From: Eudorina sp. 2006-703-Eu-15
Taxonomy: Eukaryota > Chlorophyta > Chlorophyceae > Chlamydomonadales > Volvocaceae
Reading direction: 5' to 3'
NCBI GenBank assembly: GCA_003117195.1
Contig: BDSI01000017.1
Coordinates: forward strand, 1,105,362 to 1,169,361
Length of the DNA: 64,000 bases
The notes below the pieces were generated by a model. The model saw only the letters and a list, made by a program, of their open reading frames with translations. It was not told the DNA's origin and made no database searches. This document shows positions 34,238 through 45,910 of the stretch, piece after piece. The position numbers were made by a program, and so were the translations under genes. The first letter of the stretch is position 1. The number at the start of each line of letters is the position of its first letter.

Positions 34238-34764
34238 GAGTGCTGCCTGAGGTGTCGGACTCCTGGTGCAGGCTCCTAAGATATTTTGGCCGTCGTGGAA
34301 CTGTTCGAAATACGGTGACGGCTGTAAGTCGTTGTCGTCCGGAAAGGAAGTAATGTCCAAAGTCTCGGTTAACGGTTGCCACTTGAACGACCTGTGGGTC
34401 TGCCGTCGTGACAGACATTGCCAACTGCCCGTCGCTGCAACTGCACCAGTTGTGGACGGCCGTCCATCGCGAACCCTTCCCGAGTCTTCTGATCCAAACC
34501 AATAATGCAAGTCAACGGTCAGCTCATTACATGGGTGCGCGCACCACCACGCGGCATGTAGACCGATGTGCGCACCAGCCGCGCACCCTGCGCGGTGGGG
34601 TGCGTACACCCCAACGTGGGATCAGGGCCCGCCTGCGTTGCCGCACATGGCTCCGCGCTGAGCGCCACGCCCCGTCAACCGCCGTGCACCATCCCATGAT
34701 GCGAGATACGCCGCGCGCTCCGGTCGTCTGGTGGCGCCCCGCGGTGCCCGCTAGGCTAGCTGCG

Positions 34765-34862
34765 CCGCACCGCCAGGACCGCACCGCCAGAACCGCACCG
34801 CCAGATCCGCACCGCCAGGACCGCACCGCCAGGACCGCACCGCCAGGACCGCACTGCTAGGA
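34765..34862. repeat. 14-bp tandem repeat, 7 units
   Basis: Units CCGCACCGCCAGGA repeat seven times without spacing, with single-base changes in units 2 and 3 and two changes in the last. It lies about 530 bp upstream of the BTB start codon. No known function. Confidence 0.9.
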
Positions 34863-36367
34863 CCGCACGCGGCTCCGCTGCTGGACGCCAGCGATCCGCG
34901 GCCCCAACAGCCCAGCCCACAACTTCCCGACGGCCCCACACCCATCTGAAGCAGCTGCCCAGGAGCCCAGCTGCCCAGGAGCCGACGCGCAGCAGTCGCC
35001 GCGGGTCTCAGCCTCTTCGTCGTTGCACACAGTGGGCCACATCGGACTGCTGCGCTTAGGCCCCACCGACCAGGTTCCCAGGAGACGGGATACGCGACTG
35101 AGATCCATCGGAAGACCGCGCATGCGGAGAGCCGCCGCTGGGTACCTGCGGTGACGCGGCTGCCCCGTGCCACCCTGCGGCTGCCCCGTGCGCACACGCA
35201 CCTGCCCCCCACCCCTTCAGGGGCTCACCCCGGTGCCGTCCGCACCGGCCCTGTTTCCCCCGTGGGGGGCCCCGCGGCGTGGGTCGAGTGGAGACCAAGG
35301 CACAGCGACACGCGCATACGGGTGGCCCCTACTCGTCCACGTCGGGCCATGAGCCCATGACGTCCTGGCCGCTGCCGGGCTAAGGCGTCGGGGCTATCCG
35401 TTCAGGGGTACATGCTTCGTGTGCCCGCGGGGCGTGGGCGGAGCCCAGAGGCGCCCGCGAGTTAAGAGAACGCCCACCACTGCTGTCGCGGCCACCACTG
35501 CTCCGCCCCCTAATCAAGCCTAACCTCGCACAACAGCAGGAGGCACATGTTCCTGCCGCTCAGCCGCCGGCTTCCGATGGCCGCACACAGATAAGGTAGC
35601 GCGTGCGTCCGCGCCGCGTCTGCAGTCGGCGGTCGCGCTGCGTGCCACTACCGAAAGGGCCACCATCGACCGCTGACGGGTCGGGTCAGTCGCGGCCCCG
35701 TTATTCCTCACCCTCCGCAGCGCTTCACGGCTGTCCCCAGTGCCGCAGTTTCACGGTACGAACAGCGCAAGCAACAAAACGGCAGGCAACCAGTGGGCCG
35801 CTCGCCACACTGTGCCGTACCGCGCCGTACAGTCGATGGGCATCGCGGATGCACACACACTTGCCCCGGACGCATCGACGGCGGCGCGGGCCGGGCTTCA
35901 TAGAACACCGGACCGATTGATGAGATCGTCAATATATTATCAGAATAAACAGACAGCATCGTGTGATGGGCTGCGAGGAACAGTGCACAGTGACAGTGCG
36001 GCGGCGGGTATAGGTGAATACCCGTGCGGGGTGAACGGTTGGCGGCTCATCACAAATAATAAACGGAATCACGGCCACGCTGCGCTGCAAATCCTTGAGC
36101 ATAGCTACTATACCATACCACAGAAAGGCGGCGCAATGTCACGCCAGGGTGTCGTACAAGCGCCTCGCGCAGGCTGTAAGCCGAGCCGGCCCCAGAGCGG
36201 GCGCCCAACCCCCGGGGGGCCCTCGCCTTGCCTTGCCTTGCCTCGCCTCGCGCGCTGTGCTGCCGACGCAGCATCGCCGGACTTTGTCGAATGTACACTC
36301 GTCAGAAGGGCAGCAACCCAAGGGCAGCACCCAACAGGACATGAGACTTCTCCCCCGCTTGCACCGG

Positions 36368-36411
36368 TCCTTGACCGCTCCTTGACCACTCCTTGACCAC
36401 TATTTGACCAC
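36368..36411. repeat. 11-bp tandem repeat, 4 units
   Basis: Four units of TCCTTGACCAC (36368-36378, 36379-36389, 36390-36400, 36401-36411), with changes in the first and last. Intergenic. Confidence 0.75.
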
Positions 36412-37542
36412 TCCCACAACACATCTCGCGCAGGCTGAGAGCCTAGACGACCCGTGCTACTTCCTGCCACAGACGAAAAACGCCACCGTAACCATATCGA
36501 TCATCCTCAAAACCATGCGCATCGACATCCACGTCCCCATGCTTTCCGCCTCGCGGCCCCGCTGTATACCTTTGGATGCGAACACAGACCATCTCCCACC
36601 GCCTGCACATCATCTCGCAATTAAGCCGCATTCTTTGGTCGATAAAAAACCCAAACCGGATAACCCCGGTCATCAACCCGAAGATGCTAAACCCCAATCC
36701 CAACACCCGACCGACGGTACCACGTCCCGGGCGCTCGGCTTGGCTGCTCAGACAGGGGCAGGTTGGAAGTACACAACCGCTGAACCCCGACGGGGGTATG
36801 GAAGTTCTGTGTACGGTCCGCCCCCCGCCCCGCCCAGGCACCTGTACAGAACGGACGAGCACACCAGCACTCGGAACGTTTGCGGATAACCACCAACTGT
36901 CAACGGCAAAACCTGCGTAGCGGGAAGGCCGCAATCACACAACAGTTCAGGTTCAGCCTACACCAGCTGACCAAGACCCTCGGGCGTGCCAGGGGAGGCG
37001 CAACGGTGAGCGACCCATGGGACGCCACAACGGTGAGCAACCCATGGGACACCGTGCGCCCCCTCTCGCAGTGCGTGTAACAGAGGAAAAGCAGCTGCGA
37101 ACCCGTGCGTACACCCGCAATGGTACCTGGGGTGCTGCTGCTCTTGGCGTTCCTGCACAACAACGCCTGACGGTCGTCCATGACGGAGACTGGGCGCCAC
37201 GGCCACGGCCGCGCGCGCCGCCGTCGCCACCGCCCGCTCGTCCGGTGGGCCACAACCGCCGCACAAGGCCCAAGCAGTTCGCGCAGCACCTCCCGGTGAT
37301 ACGCGTCCTTAAGATTGGGAACTACCCAGTGCCTGAACGAGGATGCGGCGGTGGCGGACAGACGGACGGACGGGCTCTCCCCCCGGCCTCTGCACGTCTG
37401 CAAGGTCCGCAACGGCAGCGCGATGCAAATCTTCACCGGATGTGGATGTTCTTCTTCGATCGCGGGGCGAGTCCGCACAACACCAGGGTGGGTCACAACC
37501 CGGGCGCCCCTTCATTAAGACGTTCATTCGCCGAACAGAGCA

Positions 37543-37605
37543 CCCTACCTGACCCGACGTACGCCCTACCTGACCCGACGCACGCCCTACCTGACCCGAC
37601 GCCAC
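37543..37605. repeat. 21-bp tandem repeat, 3 units
   Basis: Three units of CCCTACCTGACCCGACGCACG (the first has T at position 18, the third ends CC instead of CA). Intergenic. Confidence 0.8.
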
Positions 37606-39776
37606 GCGTTCCTCTACCCTGCCTGGGCCTGCCGTGATGCCGCGCGCCGCGCGACCCAATGCCGGCAGACGTGGCGCACGCACACCCTACGGCCCTTGCC
37701 GCTCACGGCCACCCTCCGAGGGACCGTAGACAACGCGACACGGCGAATAAAGAGCCCACACCCCCGAAGCTACACCCGGGACGAACCGAAGTGATAAAGG
37801 GCATTGCAGTTGTACGGCATTTGTATGCGAGGGCAGGAACATGACGTAAAGGATGAACCCGTGGTGCTAAACGCTCCTGGTCGTGGGCAGGTGGATGGAG
37901 GTCTGCTGCCGATACCAGCGGGAGCGGGGGTCATGTCACCGACCCGCGGGTCAGTGACGCGCGTCCCGTTTCGCCAACGGTGTGCGGCTATGGGCGGCCG
38001 TGACTCGCTCTAACACGTACCGCACAAACACACACTGTAGACAACAAAACCTGCAAACACAAAAGTGGCATGGTCCATCTGGAAGCGCGGACGTAACCGG
38101 AGCTGCTGATCCGGACGTCGGGGCTGTAGAGGCCAGTGTGGACAGCCAGCCGCCACCGCAGGAGGCCCGTGCGGGTGGGCGCCCGAGCAGCACCGGCACC
38201 GGTACACCGACTCGCAGCGCAGCTTTCTTATGCACACGACGCAAACTACACACGCACACCCACCCACCCACCCGCACATCTTTTATGTCACGCGCGCTGC
38301 CTTGAAAGCATTCGCGTGCACTCACAGATCGCCACGCGTCTCCCGGAGATGGGACACACTGGATGTCGCCCAGCTCAAGACGTGCCGCATACACACCGGG
38401 AATCACACATCCTTTGCTTTCCTCCCCTGCATCCCGACCCGCGCTCTGTTGCCCCTCTCCCCCCTCTCGCCCGGTCAACGCGTCTCCCGGTCAACGTGTC
38501 CGACATGCGCCGAGTGCGATGCCGGGCTGTGACTGACTCGCTTGACACCCGACACCGCGCCGGGGGGCAGGGAGAGAGCCAGGCGCCGATCCAAGACCAG
38601 CCCTGCCGCGTACGGCAGGGCGGCCGTACCGCCGGGCCCGCCCCCTCCCGCCCCCGCGCGCGTTGCATTCACGACGCATGAGCCAACAAATTTGGCACTT
38701 GGGGGTATTATTGCGCACACAGACCATTCGTTCTTCAGGTTGACCATTCCTTCTTCAGGTTCTGATTCCCTAGGGGGGGTTGCATTCGATTGATGACGTT
38801 TTATGGTACAAACACCAGCTGTCCCGTTTCGCACTAGCACGCTCGACATCACTCGCGTTCAGACGCGATTTGGAGCCCCCAAGGGAGGAAGAAAGGGGTA
38901 TCCCCCGGGGATATCCACGCCCCACCCGTGCGGTATCCACACCACCTCCGACAGCGCAACGACATGCCCCGCCCCCGCGTCACAATCACGCGACCCGGGA
39001 CGAAATCAACGACATGCCCTCCGCCCACGGCTCTTGCACGGCTCTTGCTCAGCGTCGCCCGGCCTAGGCCGAACCCCGCACCCCTTCCCCCGCACCCAGA
39101 TGTACACACCCACATAGCGCCGTCGGCGGGTGCCTGCAGGGGCTAGGGGCCCGGGGCCGCACCGGCTGGCAGCCAGCGACGTCTCCCGGCCCCCCAAACA
39201 AACACAGCGCGCTGAAGGACGCCGCTATGACGACGGCCCGTCAGCCCGCAGCCTTTTGGGATGCCTTCCTATCTTCGGTCGCGTCGTGGGAGTTGGGCAC
39301 TCATTACGCATAAATAGCCCTCCCCGGCGCAATCTCTTCCCGTGCAGGCGCCTTCACCGAACATCGACGCATGCACTCATGCGCACTGAGCTGTACCTGC
39401 CAAAAGCCGAAGCAGCCGCGCACGCGCACCACACTCGCGGCAAGGGTCCGGCAACCGTTCCAGAACAAACGAAGCTCCGACCGGGCACCTCCGGCGAAGC
39501 GCCGGCCCAGCACCACCGCGCTCACGTTCACCGCCGGCCCACCAGAGCGGCAGCTGTCGCTCTCCTGCCTCTGCTTCTGCTCCTGCTCCGCACCACTTTC
39601 GACGCAAGCCGGGAGCCGGACCTGGAGCGCAGCCGTCAGACACCCAGCTCCCTGTCGTGCACCCGAACGCTGTACCAGCTGCCCCGGGAGGGGGGTCACC
39701 CCTCGACCACCTCGCCGCACTCTTATCGCGCCTCGTCCCGCCTCACCATTCGCCCCCGAACTCCCGTCTCCCAACC

Positions 39777-42408
39777 CTAGCGTGGACACACCTCCGGCAC
39801 GCCCGCCCGCCAGCCGCCGCCGCGCGCATCGTCGTCATCGTCATCGCTGCAGTCACCCGACAGATTCGCGCCGGAGGCGGACGAGGCGAACGGCGAGGAG
39901 GACGACGACGAGGAGGAGGAATCGTCCAGGAACGTCTGCATGAGCCGCTCGCTGCGGCGCCGCTGCCGCAGTGCCTCCGCCAGGTCCCGCGCCGCCGCCA
40001 CCTCGCCCTCGATGAAGTCCAGCTCCGCGAGCAGCGCGTCCGTGGAGGGCCGGTGCGCGGGGCAGGGCGCGACGCAGCGCTCCACGAGGGCGGCGATGCA
40101 GGGCAGCGGCGCGGCGCCGGGCGGCCACTGCAGCTGCAGGTCGCCCGTCGCGACGCCGACCGCGACGCTGGCTGCAGCGCGGGGGCGGAGGGGGGAGGGG
40201 CCACCGGGGGGCGCGGGCAGGTCAGACGACGGGGCTGGCTCAGGGCGGCGGACTGCAGCCTCACTCTTTGCATCCAAGTATTAAATAAAGGTGTGATCAA
40301 ACAGCGTGGTGTCATCGAGTTTTGGGGAGGGCGGAGCGGTCGGGATGGGCCCCCGGGGAGGGCTGGGAGGAAACCGCGGGCCTCCGGCAGCTTGTCATTA
40401 GATTCGACGGCACCGGGTAGCCGGGACTGAGTCGGAGCTGAGGTACCCCGGTCAGCCCGCCCTTCAACCAGCCAGCGCGGCACTCGGGCCCCCTGGGGCC
40501 CCGCGAACCCCTCCCGCCCTGCCCAGCCGCCCCGGGGAGCAATCTCACTCGGCAGCAGACCGGCCCACGGCGACTCCCCGACGGCCATCTCGTACAGGAT
40601 GCTGCCGTACGCGTACACGTCCGCCTCGAACGTGGCCGGCGCCTGCGGGTCCCGCAGGCGCTCCGGCGCCAGCGAGTGGACGTCCCGCCACAGTCCCACG
40701 TGCACGGTGTTGATCCGACTGAGCGACGTCTTGGAGACGTGCAGGTGGCCCTCCCTGAGACTCGTGCTCATCGCCGCCGCGGCGGCGGCGCCGCCGCCGC
40801 CGCCGGCAACCGGCGACCCACGGGACACGTCGCCGCCGCCGGCCGTGCTGCTGCTAGGAAGGTTGCTGCCAGCATCTTCGTCCGGCAACAGCGGGGCCGC
40901 CGCCGCTTCCAGTCTGCCGTACCCCGTGAGCTTGGCGATGAAGTCGCCGCCACCCTCGGCGGCGGTTGAGGCGCAACTGACCCGTGGGTCATAGGGTGAG
41001 CGGCGCTGCAGCAGCACGTTGCGGCTGACCAGGTCTCCGTGCGGGATGCCGAAGACCGAGTGCAGGAACTGCAGGCCGCGCGCCACCTGCCTCGCGGTGG
41101 ACAGGAAGCGCTCCAGGCGCCGCAGGAACTGCCCGTCGCTGAAGCACCGGAGCTGCTGGCTGCTCAGGGAGGAGGCCCCCGCCCTGCCGCCGCCGCCCCT
41201 TCCGCCAGAGGCCCGGGGGAGTCGCCGCTTGCGGCCCCCCGCCCCCGCCCCTCCGCAGTCGGGGACACAGCACTTGAACGCCCCTCTCCTTGCCTGGTCA
41301 AACAGGTTGCCCCCCTCGCACAGCTCCATGATCGATAGGGTCACGAAGGCGACGTCGCCCGGCTGTACGACTTCTGCAGGGGACGAGCCGCCGCCGCCCG
41401 CGGCGGCGGCGGCGGTGACCGCCGCCGGCGGCCGCGGCGGCCGCGCACTCATGCCAGCCGTCGCCGACGCCGACGCCGTCCGGGACGACGCGGCGGCGCC
41501 GCCGCCGCGGAGGCCGTCGGTGCCGCGCAGGTGGCCGACGACGTCGCGCAGTCGCACCTGCGGGCCGTGGAGCGCCTGCTGTAGCAGGCCGCTGGCCCCC
41601 GTGGCGGTGGTCCCGCTGGGCAGGCCGCTGCCGATGACGCCCGAGCCGTAGGTGCTGGCGCTGCGCACCGCCTCCGCCTGCTGGAGCGCCCGGGTGGCCG
41701 TCGCCAGGTCCGCGTCCAGCGCCTCCCAGAAGCCCGGACTGCCGCCGCCGCCCCCGCCGCCGCTGCCGCCGCCGCCGCCGGCGGTGCGTTGCCGGCTGTT
41801 CCGCAGCACCGGCGGCGACAGCACGGCCGCGGCCGGGGTGGACTCCAGCACGTGCGCGGGCAGCCCAACCGCGTACACCCCCCGGAAGGCGACCACGTGA
41901 TGGTGCTGCTGCTGCGGATGATGCGCCCCCCGCCAGCAGTCGTCGTCCCGCAGCGCGAACAGCAGCTGCGGCGCCAGCAGGTCGCCGGGGCAGCCGCGCT
42001 CGAAGCGGGCGACCACACGTGCGCCGGTGCAGGTCGAGGTACCTGGCGGAGGGGGACAGAGGGAGGCGGGGGCGGCTGAGATACCCATACCACCATGTGG
42101 TCCACGAGGCCTCAGCAGCACACGGCCGCGGGCGACCTGCCGGGCTTTTGCGCAGGCGCTCCTGAAGGGTGCGGGTGTCGATGGTGCCGCGGACACAGGC
42201 GGGACGATGCCGTCGGCGGGCGTACCGATGTACTACTGTATGTACCGACCGACGCACAGGCGGGTGGACGGGCGGTGTACTCACCGACCAGCAGCGCGGC
42301 ACCCGGACGGATGTGCAGCACGCGGAGCTCGTGCACCACGTCCCGGACCTGGGCCAGGCTCAGCGCCGTCCAGGGCAGCGGCCCCGGCAGCGGGACAGCG
42401 GGGACCTG

Positions 42409-42439
<31 letters not shown>

Positions 42440-43341
42440 GCGCGCTGAGATGTAGTCGTCCCCAGCTCGTCACCGCGATGTCGCGACCGCGCATCCGCTT
42501 TGGTGGCGGCTGCGGAATCGAGCTGCGACCGCGAGGTGGCGGGGCTCGGGTGGCTCGCCCGCTGGGTGTCCACGCTGCCAGTGGCATTGGATTGGGACCG
42601 GCCCTGGCCGTCGGGAAACGCCAACGCAGCTGAGACCCCAGCAGCTGCTGCGTTGACGTCCACAGTCAGGTCTGCGGTCGTTAGGCCGTCGAGCGCGTAG
42701 GTGATATCAAGCAGAGCAGGCTCCGAAACCGGCGCAGAGATGGAGCGCGCGGACGCGGCCGCGCTGACCGTGGCCACGGGACCGGTTGAAGCCCGGCTTG
42801 AAAGTATTTCTGAGTGTACAGACACTTGAGGCTGTGAGACGCCAGTGGGTGGGCAGGTGGTATCTTCGCCATCAGTCGGAGTGGCCGCGGGCACCGATGC
42901 GCCTGTTTGGTCCTGGCTGTCATCAGCTATGCTGCGCGCAACGGTGCCATCACGTGCGATCCCGCTGATGCTGATGCTCCGTAAGCTGACTTGGCCGGGC
43001 TCAGGGGCCATCGGAAGTGGCTCTGTAACATTCGCAATCCTTCGCGACCCTTCGGTATCGCCGATGTTGTTCGATGTAAAGGCGACATCCTTGCAAACAG
43101 ACCTTCCTTGACCTCGTGATGCCGCGCCCCCGGTTTGTCGGCACCGGTCCTCGGCAATCTGGCCGCAGTGCCCAGTATGTGTCACCGCGTCCATGCATGT
43201 GTTCTTCTTAGGCCGGCTGCCGCGCAACCGAGCTGGAAAGCAAGACTCCAACATCTGTACGCACCCCAGCCGCGTCAAGGGGCCACGAATGTCCTCGTGC
43301 ATTCTCTCACGGGAGCATTGCAGCAACTGTGACAGTATCAT
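39777..43341 (-). CDS. kinase-fold protein (TKL-like), probable pseudokinase
   Basis: Three phase-consistent exons, 43341-42285, 42042-40549 and 40171-39777, give 981 residues. Residues 1 to about 330 are low-complexity, with a run of nine Gln. The kinase fold follows: LLVGTSTCTGARVVARFE aligns with the glycine loop and VAIK strand, LSIMELCEGGNLFDQA with the hinge, HGDLVSRNVLL with the catalytic loop, AKLTGYGRL with DFG, LAPERL with APE, and DVYAYGSILYEMAVGESPW with helix F. The C-lobe ends in CPAHRPSTDALLAEL. Deviations: Arg where the VAIK Lys is expected, HGD for HRD, and GYG for DFG, so the metal-binding Asp is lost. Long Gly/Ala/Ser inserts interrupt the N-lobe and activation loop. The acidic C-terminus has a run of Ser and six Asp. 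It is likely a signalling scaffold. Closest class by feel is the TKL kinases abundant in volvocine algae. Confidence 0.8.
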
Positions 43342-45910
43342 TCAGAGTCCCCACATGCTGCATTTCAAGTAAATTTACGCCTCGAGCTGCGAGTGACAAA
43401 AATAAGCATGCGAGCCAACGCTGAGTATCAATGATCTGAACGACTACCGTACGTGATAATTGGACAGCTGCACAGAAAACGGCACGAAACCCTTTGGAGC
43501 GGTCCGTACGACTTGTGAACTTACGGCAAATGCAGTTGTTTTCAAGACTTCGCCTTGGTACTCGCTAGTACCATAGACATCACGTGCGTTCGATTCTCGT
43601 GGTAGGTTTGCCATGTGACTATGAGCTATAGCAATGATGCGACGAGCTGATGCCAAGTTTTTAGTGTCACATGAAGGTATACGCATTTTTATATGTGTAA
43701 CCCGTAGACGCGGTGGTGGTGTTGATAGTACTGGCTTCCTGTGCACATGACCTGTACGGGTTCCCCTTCGACGTACTGGTAAGTTACAGATTTATTGCGA
43801 ACCCACCTACAGTCGCTTGGTCAATATTTCTGATACGGAAAATCAGCAGCCAGGAACATCGCCGAAAGGACTTGGTCGTTGGCCCTGTCACGCGTACTGC
43901 ACGTGCACGATTCGGAGGTTCGGCCAACATGGGTTTGGCATATGGGGAAAGACCTGTTAAACAGATTGATATTTACTAGAATAACAGGGCATCCATCCAT
44001 TTAGCAGGACTGAGCACACCGTAAGCACTCGCCTCTACCGTTATGTCCTGCCCGCCCTCGCCCGTTGAGCACATATGCCTACAGCGAATCCTCACCTGGG
44101 TCAGGCTAGAAATGCACGTCCATACTCTACATCATCGCCCATCCTTTCAGGACGCTGTTGACGTGTGAGGGCGCGGGCCGTCCGTTCCTGTCGGATTTGA
44201 GTAGGGTTCAAAGTATTATCAATATGATCTAAGCTTCACGTGCACCTGGACGCTGCTGCTCGCTGACGCATGGCGAATTTCTGCGCATGCACAGCCTGTG
44301 GCGACTGGGGCCCCGGTGGAGGGGACGAAGGACATGGAGGGACAAGGCGGGTTGCCGGCTGTGTCTCAGCTTAGACGTTCCCACGTTGGGGTAGGCCATG
44401 GACCTGGCCCGTAGCACCACCCTCCACAGATGCAAAGGACGTGTGCTTTGTTGGTGAAGGGTGTTGTGAGATGGCTTCAGGCAACCGGTGATGGAGTGCG
44501 ACGGCAACGCGGCTGTCGGTCCAGTAGATCCAGCGTTTACCCACACAGGACGGTCGTAGCTCAATGCTGCGGGCCAGGCAGATCGTGTGTGCCGGAACCT
44601 GATGGTGCCTCTCGCGGCCCCGTCATCAATCAAAACTGCTGGGAACCAGGGTTTAGCCTGCGATTACCAACATGTACTCGTTTCCATGCTCTCCTGAGAT
44701 TGCATTGCCCACTGCCGTAATCGGTCCCAAGAACGGTGCTGGTTCCCTGGCAGTGCTGGCCAGGGGCGAGTTTCGGAAGGCGCGTGGTCCCCTGCCGTGG
44801 AGTCTTGTGCGTGTGGACGTAGAAGTGCGGCAGGTTTGGTTGGGTAAGGATTGGGGAACCGATGCGTGGCACAGGAGCCAATACGCGACCCAAGTCACTT
44901 GGTTGGGAGGTTTGCATGTTAACGATCACAGGCGGCTGCCCATGTGGGTCTTGGCTCATGAATCCGATCATGCGGATCGATCGTGAGAGTAAGCTTAAGC
45001 TTCTGTGACTGGCACCGGCACATCGCGGGCATGGGAGCAGGGGTCGTGCTGGGATGATCCTCGCTCCTTCAGCAGAAAACCCCCGTCTATATCCATGGAG
45101 CATTAATATGTACAAGCAATTCAATGCGCTCCCCTGTGTCTCCAAAATCAACGACTTCACCCGCCGCTATGGAGTGTGCAGCCCTGTTTCTGCTGCTCTT
45201 GATTCGGCCACATTCGGCACTTCCGAGCACGCCCTGCTCTTGCTGGTAGGGAACCAATTAATAATAGCCAGTGCAAGCATCTGCCAGCCGCTGCTCGTTC
45301 TTGAGCTGTGACAGTTCTAACGGATTACGGGGGTTGAGCGCCGTACTTATGCATGTCGACGTCGCTAATGCAGAGCGCAATAAGGTAGCTCCTTGCAGAT
45401 TTGCCCAATTGGTGATCCAGTGCATTCTCGTGACCGTTTTGCGGAAAACGCGTATTACATGCGGCACGGGATACCCAAATACCTTGATCTCACTGGTATA
45501 AGTCCTGGAGCGACATACCTGATTCTGTAGGTGTGATGCATCCCGTAAGCAACAAGAAAACATAGACATTACTCCTCAAAGTCCGCGCGTACGGCCGTAC
45601 GGTATGCCGTAAATGCACCCAAGAGCTATCCGAGAGCCATCATACTGCATACGCGCTAGCTAAGTCGGTGGCACCTAAGCGTTACATAACGGAGGTTCGG
45701 TCGATTATATTGCTTGGCTTATCGAACGGCCCTCTCCGGGAGCAGAAACTGAGAAGATGGACTTGAATGTACGCTTCTTTTGATATGATAATGTGCAATT
45801 TAGCGCAGGCATAGCGGGTTTGGGTTTTGGTGGAGCCGCCTGGTGCATTTGTATTAGTCCAGCACTGTTCATATAGTGCACCCGTGCACTGTTATCAATA
45901 ATCTTTGGCC
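43342..45910. promoter_or_regulatory. divergent intergenic region between kinase-like and PPR-cyclin genes
   Basis: 2.6 kb between opposite-facing start codons, notably lower in GC than the flanking coding sequence. Minus-strand frames such as 45160-44630 are open but resemble nothing I know. It should contain both promoters; no specific element could be assigned. Confidence 0.4.

Larger units (their letters stand above)
34238..39776. other. 5.5-kb gene-poor stretch with tandem repeats
   Basis: It lies between the BTB gene and the kinase-like gene, both on the minus strand. The plus strand is C/A-rich throughout, matching minus-strand transcription, so part may be the kinase gene's 3' UTR and part the BTB promoter. 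I see three clear tandem repeats (listed separately) and a two-copy unit of about 25 bp near 36998-37050 built on ACGGTGAGC and ACCCATGGGAC. No frame resembles a protein family. Confidence 0.45.

Noticed and set aside
33056..34279. 407-codon plus-strand open frame
   Set aside because: It lies wholly opposite the BTB gene, and its translation is Arg/Ala/Gly/His-rich without motifs. This is typical antisense openness in GC-rich coding sequence.
34765..34862. CRISPR-like array
   Set aside because: Units abut directly with no spacers, and the genome is eukaryotic; it is a minisatellite.
39743..40548. Read-through continuation of the kinase frame after PWAGLLP
   Set aside because: After 40549 the frame becomes non-conserved Arg/Pro-rich sequence. 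Using the GTGAGA donor and the 40171 exon restores the kinase C-lobe in phase.
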